Shown piece by piece: positions 24,650 to 30,387 of a stretch of DNA of 30,387 nt. A program made the translations under genes and the position numbers. Location of the stretch: contig QPMI01000343.1 in assembly GCA_004431415.1 (NCBI GenBank), forward strand, positions 1-30,387. The letters are read 5' to 3'. The notes under the pieces are model-generated. The model searched no databases. It was not told where the DNA came from and was given only the letters and a program-made list of their open reading frames with translations. Source of the DNA: Cyanophora paradoxa. Taxonomy: Eukaryota; Glaucocystophyceae; Cyanophorales; Cyanophoraceae. How positions within the stretch are numbered: the stretch's first letter is position 1; each line of letters starts with the position of its first letter.

Positions 24650-27600
24650 CTACGCGGCCTGTGCCGAGGCCGGATCCCGGAAAGAGGTGGCCGGGGGCGG
24701 CGGGCGGCGCTTCTTGCTGAAGAAGTCGCCGGGGGCGGCCGGCGCGACCGCCTCTGCCGCCGCTTCCCCGCCCTCCGCCGCCTCGTACTTGCTCTTCTTC
24801 AGGGCAGACTTCGGCGCTGGTGGCGGCGGTGGCGCCGGCGGCGGAGGCGGCTCCCCCTGCCCCGCCGCGTCTGCGTGGGGCACGGGGGACGAAAGTGGCG
24901 CAGACGGGGGCTCTCCCGCAGCCTCCTGCCGTGCAGTGCGCGCTGGCTCTGCCAGGGGCGTAGGGGGCCCGGGAAGCCCTGAGGGCTGCGTGGCTACGGC
25001 GGGCTGCTCGCGGGCCGGGGCGGGCTCCGGGGCGGAGAAGGAGTAGTTCGGGGGCGGCGGGCGGCGCTTCTTGCCGAAGAAGTCTCCCGGCGGCGGCGCC
25101 TGTGCCGGCTCGCCCGGCGTCCACTCCTCCACGGGCGCCCGCGCCGCCTTGAGCGCCGAGCGCGCCGGCGGCTTCGGCGAGGGCGGCGGGGCACGATCCC
25201 CCTCCGGGGGGAGCGCGGCGCCAGCGGGAGGCGGTGCCTCGGGCGGCAGCGCCGGGACCTTTCCCTCGGGCTGCGCCCCAGGCCGCGACTCGGCCGGCGC
25301 CGCGGGAGCCTCCGGCGCTGCAGGCCGCCGAAAGGAGGTGGCCGGGGGCGGCGGGCGGCGCTTCTTGCTGAAGAAGTCGCCGGGGGCGGCCGGCGCGACC
25401 GCCTCTGCCGCCGCTTCCCCGCCCTCCGCCGCCTCGTACTTGCTCTTCTTCAGCGCAGACTTCGGCGCTGGTGGCGGCGGTGGCGCCGGCGGCGGAGGCG
25501 GCTCCGCCTGCCCCGCCGCAGGCGCCTCCGCCGCCGCTTCGGCTCTTCCCTCGGCGGCCTGGTCGGAACGCGAGGGCGGGAGCAGCTCCTCGTCGGCGCC
25601 GGGCGGCTTCGGGGCCTCAGGGCGGGGCGCCGGCCCAGGAGCGGGCGCTGCCTCGGGGGCCGAGGCGCGGGAGGCGAAGAGAGCGGCGAGGCGCTCCCCG
25701 GCCCAGCCCTTCATCACGCCACTCTCCTGCGGGGCGTCACGGGGCGCGGGGCCGGGGGCGGGGTGGGCGGGGCGGCGCACGGGGTCCTGGAAGGCGGGGG
25801 TCTTGCCCGAGGGCGGGGCGTTGGGGCGCGCCCGCTGCCCGGGGGCGTAGGCCTCCTTGGGGACGCGGGGCAGGTCGGGCCTGTGGAGCAGCGGGGCGAG
25901 CCGCGGGCCCTGCGACGCCGCCTGGTACACCTCCACCGCCTGCGCCGCCCCGGGCCCCCGGCCCCGCTGCTGCCCTCGCCGGAGCCCGGCCACGCGCCCG
26001 CGCCCGCTGCCCCAGCCCGAAGCCGCCTGCGCGCGGGCGTCACGGCGAGAGGGGGCGGGGGCGGGGCGGCGCGCACCGGCGCCGCGGCGGAGGAGGACGG
26101 GCTCGGAGGAGGAGGCGGCGAGGGGGCGGCGGGAGGCGCCCTCGGCGACGAGGTGCGAGCCGGCCTGCCAGATGCTCCTGTCCTCCAGCAGGGACTCCCC
26201 CGGGGCGAGCAGGTCGGGGCTCCCGCCGCCGCCAGCAGCCGCTCCAGCGCCGGCGAGCGCCGCCGGCCCTCGCCGAGCGGGGACGGCGAGCCGCGGGCCG
26301 CCGCGCTCGCGCTCGGGCGCGGCGGCGGGGCCGGCGGCAGGCGCGGGAAGGCGTCCGGCGGGAGAAGGTCGTCGGCGAGCGAGGCGCGCTTGCGCGGGGC
26401 GCCCCCGCCGGCGCCGAGCCGGCCCCGCGCGCGAGCATCACGGGCGAGGGGTACTGGGGCTGCGGGGCGCACCGCAGTGAGAGGGTGCGGGGGTGAGCGG
26501 GGCGGAGGGGCGGGGCGGACGCGGGGCCGGCGGGCCGGCGATGGAGTCGCGGAGGGCGAGGGCGGGGGCAGGGTGCGCGCGAGGGCCTCGGGGAGCGCCA
26601 GCCGCGAGCCTGCGCGCCCTCAGCCGCCGCCCGTCCCTCCGCCCGCCTCGCGCCCGCCGCCCCGCACCGATGTGGGAGAGCGATTTGTTCGCCCCGACGA
26701 AAACCGCCGCCGCCGCCGCCGCCTGCCGCGCCCCGCCGCCGCCTTTCCGGCATCGCGCGCCTCTTCCTCGCTCCCCGACGAAGCGCCCCCGCCGGCGCTC
26801 CCGCCCCCGCCGCGCTCCCGCCCGCCGCCGCCGTTGCGGGGACGCGGCGGGCGCGGAGGGCGCTTTGGAGGGGCCCTTGGCAGGGGCGGCGGCGGCGGCG
26901 GCGGCGGCCTCGCGCTTGGCGAGGCCGACTGGGAGGCGGTCGGGGGCGGCGGGGCGAGCAGGGCGCGGGGAGGGCCGCACGCGTCTTCTCGGAGACGGCG
27001 ACGATCTCGAACTCGCACGCCTCGAAGCCCCGCACCCCGATCACGAACCTGCGCGCGTGAGCGGCCGCCCCGCGCCGGCCCCGCCGCCGCCGCCGGCGCA
27101 CCAGCCGGCCTTGAAGTTGGGGTCCTCGGGGTAGACGGTGACGACGTCGTCGCCGGCGGCGGCGGAGCGCCAGGTCGCCGTCTCCTCGGTGGGGAGCGCG
27201 CCGGCGCCGGCGCACGAGACGAAGATGTCGGCGTCGCCCTGCGCGGGGCAGGGAGTCGGCGTGTGGGCGGGGTGGGCGGGGGCGGGGGCGGGGGCGGGGG
27301 CGGGCGCCTTGAGGGAGCGGACGGTGACCTGGAGGCGCTTGTGGCGCTGGTGGTGGTGGTACTTGAAGTACTGGTACTGTTGCCCCCGCGCCGCCCCCGC
27401 CACCGCCACCCCGGGCACCAGCACCACCACCGGCACCGCCCCCGCCGTCAGCCGGAACCGGTTCTCCCCGTCCCCGCTCCCCCGCACGCCCACGAAGATC
27501 ACCACGGGGACCTGCGCCGCCTCGGCGGGGGCGGGGCGGGGGCGGGGCGGGGGCGGGGCGGGCCTTCTCGAAGGTGAGGAGGATGCGGTCGTCGCCCTCA

Positions 27601-28617
27601 CCCGAGCTCCGCCACGTGCTGCGCCCCGCTCGAGGCTCGGAGCGCAGGGCGGGGGCGGGCGGCGCGCACTGCTCCTCCTGAGTCGGGTACTCGTTCGTCG
27701 TGCTGCGCCCTGGCCCGTCATCCCCGACCCGCCCCGCCCCGGCCCAGCATGCCCGCTACCCCCCGCGCACCACACGAAGAGGTCCTGCGCGCCGCAGGGA
27801 GCCAGGTCACGCGCGGGGCGGGGCGGGGCAGGGCGGGGCGGGGCGGGGCGGGGCGGGGCGGGGGCCGCTGGGCCGGGAGGGGCTCACGGGGTCGCCCTTG
27901 ACGGCCTGGAGGGCGATGGGGACCTTGCCGGGCTCCAGCACACGGAACGCGAAGTGTGCGTACTCGTTGTAGAGGACCATGCCGGAGTAGGGCTCGCCGG
28001 GCTGCAGCTGGTGGTGGCGGCTCTCCCAGCGGCCCTCGACGAGGAGGATGGAGCGGACGTTGTTGAAGAGGGAGCGGAAGCCCTCCTGGAGGACCTCCGA
28101 CGAGGCGAGCAGCAGCTCCGTCTTCGACGCCGCCCGCACCGAGAGCGCCCCGCGCGCCCCGAGCCCCCGCACGCTCTTCGACCCGAACGCCAGCGCTATG
28201 TTGAGCTGCCCCCGCGCGGTCACTGCGGTGAAGTGGCGTCGAAGAGGGCAGAAGCGCACCGCATTTTGCAGCGTTCGCCACTTCGGCCGCTTCATCGAGC
28301 CTCCTGGCGCCCCGATCCCGCGCGAGGCCCCGCGCGAGCCCGAGCGGGAGCCCGAGCGGGAGGCGTCCACGCTGAGGGCCTCCGCCGCAGCCTCGATTGA
28401 AGCAAGCAGCCGGCGCAGCCGCTCGTTCTCCCCCTGCGCCGGCAGATCGGCAAGAAGAAGAAGAACTGTATATGAATAAGAAGTCGTTAAACAATTCCCC
28501 TACCTGCACAAGCCCTTGCTCCCCGTCCCGCAGCACGTCGTTGAACGCTTGCAGCTGCTCCAAAAGCGTTTCGGCCCCCTCATCCTCCCCGCCGCTGTCA
28601 TCCGCGCCCATGACCAT
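24650..28617 (-). CDS. Large proline-rich protein with two PPC-like beta domains; function unknown
   Basis: I do not recognise the whole protein. Supported exons are 28504-28617, the exon from 28433 (to about 28255), then about 28200-27888, 27760-27784, 27670-27709, 27564-27618, 27308-27511, 27102-27238, 26981-27048 and one from 26928. The N terminus (LLEQLQAFNDVLRDGEQGLV; ENERLRRLLASIEAAAEAL) is coiled coil. Two copies follow of a beta domain like bacterial pre-peptidase C-terminal (PPC) domains. The first has LQPGEPYSGMVLYNEYAHFA, DPDLFVWCA, HTWRSSGEGDDRI and VVIFVGVRG; the second has QYQYFKY, DADIFVSCA, ATWRSAAAGDDVV and FVIGVRGFEACEFEI. Some introns here appear to be GC-AG. Between about 26900 and 25990 frames change and exon joins are unresolved. 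The C-terminal 448 codons (25993-24650) are low complexity with three GDFF(S/G)KKRRPPPP motifs, two within near-identical 60-residue repeats containing KSALKKSKYEAAEGG. The start at 28617 was chosen as the first Met of a good exon. Confidence 0.6.
24684..24868 (-). repeat. Intragenic 185-bp repeat, distal copy
   Basis: It matches 25335-25519 with only a few mismatches, at a distance of 651 bp (217 codons), so the reading frame is kept. It encodes PPPPPAPPPPPAPKSALKKS through GDFFSKKRRPPPPATSFR. A third, diverged unit (GDFFGKKRRPPPPNYSF) lies between them near 25045-25090. Confidence 0.9.
25335..25519 (-). repeat. Intragenic 185-bp repeat, proximal copy
   Basis: This is the partner of 24684-24868. 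The near-identity at synonymous positions points to recent duplication or gene conversion. Confidence 0.9.
27813..27864 (+). repeat. (GGGGC)n array inside an intron of the PPC-domain gene
   Basis: About ten GGGGC pentamers, one interrupted by an A, lie within the intron at 27785-27887. At 103 nt this is the longest intron I could define, roughly double the others, and the array accounts for the excess. Related G-rich arrays lie at 27270-27303 and 27525-27562, also inside introns of this gene. On the plus strand they could form G-quadruplexes; the pre-mRNA carries the C-rich strand. Confidence 0.8.
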
Positions 28618-29055
28618 AGCTATAGCTAATGCTCCCCTACTCTCGCGAGCTCTCACTTGCCAGGCCTCGGCCTCATCGTGCACAGACTGCTGGAACAGCA
28701 GGGCTCCGCTGGAGCTGCGCCTCGCTAGTGAAAGAGGCTGAGTGGGACTTGCGACAAAGCTTCCAGATACTGCTGCTACCGCGTTGCTTGCTAGCTAGTG
28801 AAAGAGGCTGACGGCAAAGCGAGGCGTTCCAAGAGAATGACTAGCGCTATAGTCAGCGACGAGCTCGATGCTGAGAGCGGTGCCCACGGTGGCTGAAGAA
28901 GGCTTTTCGGAGGGGTATAAGTGAAGAAGGGGCTTCTGAGGACTGCAGGGTTCAGCTAGCTAGGAAATCGGCGGCTATTTTCGCGCTGCGAGCACGCTCA
29001 GGCACACGCTCAGGCACACGTCAGGCTCAGTGCGGTTCCGCGCGTTGTGTGGGCC
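28618..29055. promoter_or_regulatory. Shared divergent promoter region, PPC-domain gene and TLS1-like gene
   Basis: In 438 bp, the 18-bp direct repeat 'gctagtgaaagaggctga' occurs at 28724-28741 and 28794-28811. TATAAG at 28916-28921 faces the TLS1-like ATG, 140 bp downstream. A repeated 'ctcaggcaca' (about 28999, 29009) and a 'cgtcaggctcag' block lie in its probable leader. The direct repeat could be a factor-binding pair for either gene. Confidence 0.5.
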
Positions 29056-30097
29056 ATGAGCGGCAAGCAGAAGAACTTCCGCAAGAAGAAGGCCATCGCC
29101 TCTGACGAGGAGGGCAGCCACGAGCTCGACAAGTACGATCGGCCGCCCTCGGACCACGCCTCCCCGCGCACGCTCACGCCTGTGCAGAGATGCGCTGCAG
29201 GACATCAAGCTGATGCAGCGTGAACGCGGGCGCAAGAAGGGCCTGACAGCCGAGGAGCTCATCGTGGGCGCGCCGTTGGGCTCGGACGAGGAGGGCCCCA
29301 AGTACGGCCTGCAGAAGCGGAAGGCGGCGGACGCGGACGAGAAGGATATGACCCAGCTGGAGTCGACGTTCACGACGCAACAGGACACAGCGGAAGTCGA
29401 CGAGCACATGTGCGCTCGGCCCTTGGCGCGCTCCTGCGGGGGCCGAGCGCGCGGGCGCGGCGCAGGGAGAAATTCATCCAAGAGGAGATGGCGAGGCGGC
29501 GCGGGGAGGGAGGGGAGAAGAAGAAGGAAGAGGAGAAGCCGAAGTCGCGCGAGGACGAGCTCTACACCATCCCCGCGCACCTCAAGGCCCGCCCCGGCGC
29601 CCCGCCAGCCCGGCCCCGCTCACGCGGCGCCCCGCAGGCCAAGTCGAAGATCGTGGAGGACACGGCGGGGGCCTGGCTGACCGGCATCATGGAGGTCCAG
29701 CTCCCCATCGAGTGCGGGCGCCCCCGCGCCGGCCAGGGGTCCGGGCTGCGGCTCACGGCGCGCAGCTACAAGCTGAAGAACATCGAGGAGACCGAGGCGG
29801 CGAAGCGGAGGATGATCGAGGAGCGCAAGGCCCGCATGGCCTCCTCGTCCGCCGCCCCGCCCGCCCCGCCCCGCCCCGCGCGTCCGACGGGCCGGCGGCG
29901 GCAGCACGGGGATCTCGACGGGGGTGGTGAACTACAACGCGGCGTACTCGCAGCACGCGGCACTGCGGCGGGCGGAGGTGCGGGCGCCGGGGGCGGAGGG
30001 GGCGGAGGAGGAGCGGGGGAGGAAGCGGGCGGCGGCCTCGTCGGACGACGCTGCCCTGCGCCGCTTCAAGGCCTACGCCGCCTCCAAGAAGCGCTAG
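29056..30097 (+). CDS. C9orf78/TLS1-family spliceosome-associated protein, 255 residues
   Basis: Human C9orf78 (HCA59) associates with the late spliceosome, and fission yeast Tls1 helps splice particular mRNAs. Exons are 29056-29132, 29188-29409, 29466-29586, 29638-29711, 29766-29846 and 29905-30097, giving 256 codons including the stop. The protein begins MSGKQKNFRKKKAIASDEE, followed by LQDIKLMQRERGRKKGLTAE, DEKDMTQLESTFTTQQDTAE, EHMEKFIQEEMARRRG, a Lys/Glu run, ELYTIPAHLKAKSKIVEDTA and LPIDYKLKNIEETEAAKRRM. It ends GISTGVVNYNAAYSQHAALR with a basic tail. This is the family order as remembered: basic/acidic head, the 'tsF' block, D-x-x-x-Y-I/ELP region, and the N-Y-N/V-x-H motif. Length is close to the human 289. 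The 51-nt intron at 29587-29637 would be GC-AG; if it is retained, 17 Pro/Arg-rich residues are added in frame. Confidence 0.85.
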
Positions 30098-30309
30098 CCC
30101 CGCCCCGCCCCGCCCCTCGCCCCCCGCCCCGCCCGCCCCTCCCGCTGTCGCCACCCCGACGACGATTAGCCGCCCGCGACCCATCCGCTTCTGCTCGACA
30201 GCCCCACACACGCACGCCCGCCCCCGACGCCCCCTCTTACCCCGTACCATCACCAGTCTCGCGCGAACCCGCGGATTCAAAAAAGGAACGCCAGGCGATG
30301 GACACGGCT
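30098..30309. other. Downstream region of the TLS1-like gene
   Basis: This is C-rich sequence ('gccccgccccgccccgcccc' at 30097) grading into unique DNA. No further exon is visible before the G run. Confidence 0.4.
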
Positions 30310-30316
30310 GGGGGGT

Positions 30317-30387
<71 letters not shown>
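30310..30387 (+). repeat. Terminal poly-G run (about 70 G)
   Basis: From 30317 to the window end every base is G, and the run continues past the window. A single T (30316) precedes it. Either it is a real homopolymer, of which there are shorter ones elsewhere (23 G at 24310-24332), or it is an artefact at a contig or read end. Confidence 0.9.

Noticed and set aside
25763-27577. 604-codon plus-strand open frame
   Set aside because: It is Gly/Arg/Pro-rich throughout, a by-product of high GC opposite the PPC-domain gene, whose exons show real domain blocks and intron borders on the minus strand.
30310-30387. Telomere
   Set aside because: Pure G with no T/A-containing repeat unit is not a known telomere sequence.

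Overview
The window is nuclear DNA of an intron-rich, GC-rich eukaryotic alga. The genes carry many tiny spliceosomal introns, almost all 48-70 nt with GT(G/A)CG-like donors. Two are eukaryote-specific (RPL10, PYM) and three encode plastid-type proteins (an ARC6-like division factor, an ABCI11-like ABC ATPase and an FTHFS with a transit-peptide-like leader). All three plastid-type precursors begin with an early phenylalanine (MFAA, MAFV, MLFV), the classic signature of glaucophyte and some red algal transit peptides. I therefore suggest a glaucophyte such as Cyanophora as the best guess, by inference only. Every exon map below was built by hand from reading frame, splice dinucleotides and remembered family similarity; no transcript or database search was available.

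Layout, left to right. 1-525 is a copy of a dispersed repeat (family A). 995-4090 (+) is an ARC6/Ftn2-like plastid division gene. 4091-8022 is repeat-rich: short family-B repeats, a broken partial copy of the neighbouring gene (4483-5454), and a pair of ~410-bp inverted arms (5983-6393 / 7581-7994) enclosing a small coiled-coil gene (6470-6767, -). 8023-9958 (-) is a complete C12orf56/DUF4551-like gene, the parent of that partial copy. 10687-11504 (-) is ribosomal protein L10 (uL16), divergent from PYM (11718-12617, +), the exon-junction-complex recycling factor. 13049-14543 (-) is cytosolic-type GAPDH. 14544-16811 is intergenic with palindromes, degenerate tandem repeats and the second family-A copy.

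The right half is more GC-rich. It holds an Mpv17/PMP22-family membrane protein (16812-17614, -), divergent from a formate-tetrahydrofolate ligase with a plastid-like leader (17945-20795, +). A 2.4-kb gene-poor stretch follows, then the ABCI11-like ABC ATPase (23206-24471, +). Next comes a large proline-rich protein with two PPC-like beta domains (24650-28617, -), divergent from a C9orf78/TLS1-type spliceosome-associated protein (29056-30097, +). The window ends in a run of about 70 G.

There is no operon logic. Genes sit as divergent pairs sharing 210-440-bp promoters (RPL10/PYM, Mpv17/FTHFS, PPC protein/TLS1) or as convergent pairs (PYM/GAPDH, ABCI11/PPC protein). The functional threads are plastid biogenesis (ARC6, ABCI11, FTHFS) and mRNA handling and translation (PYM, TLS1, RPL10). 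I found no convincing tRNA, rRNA, CRISPR array, transposase or viral gene.
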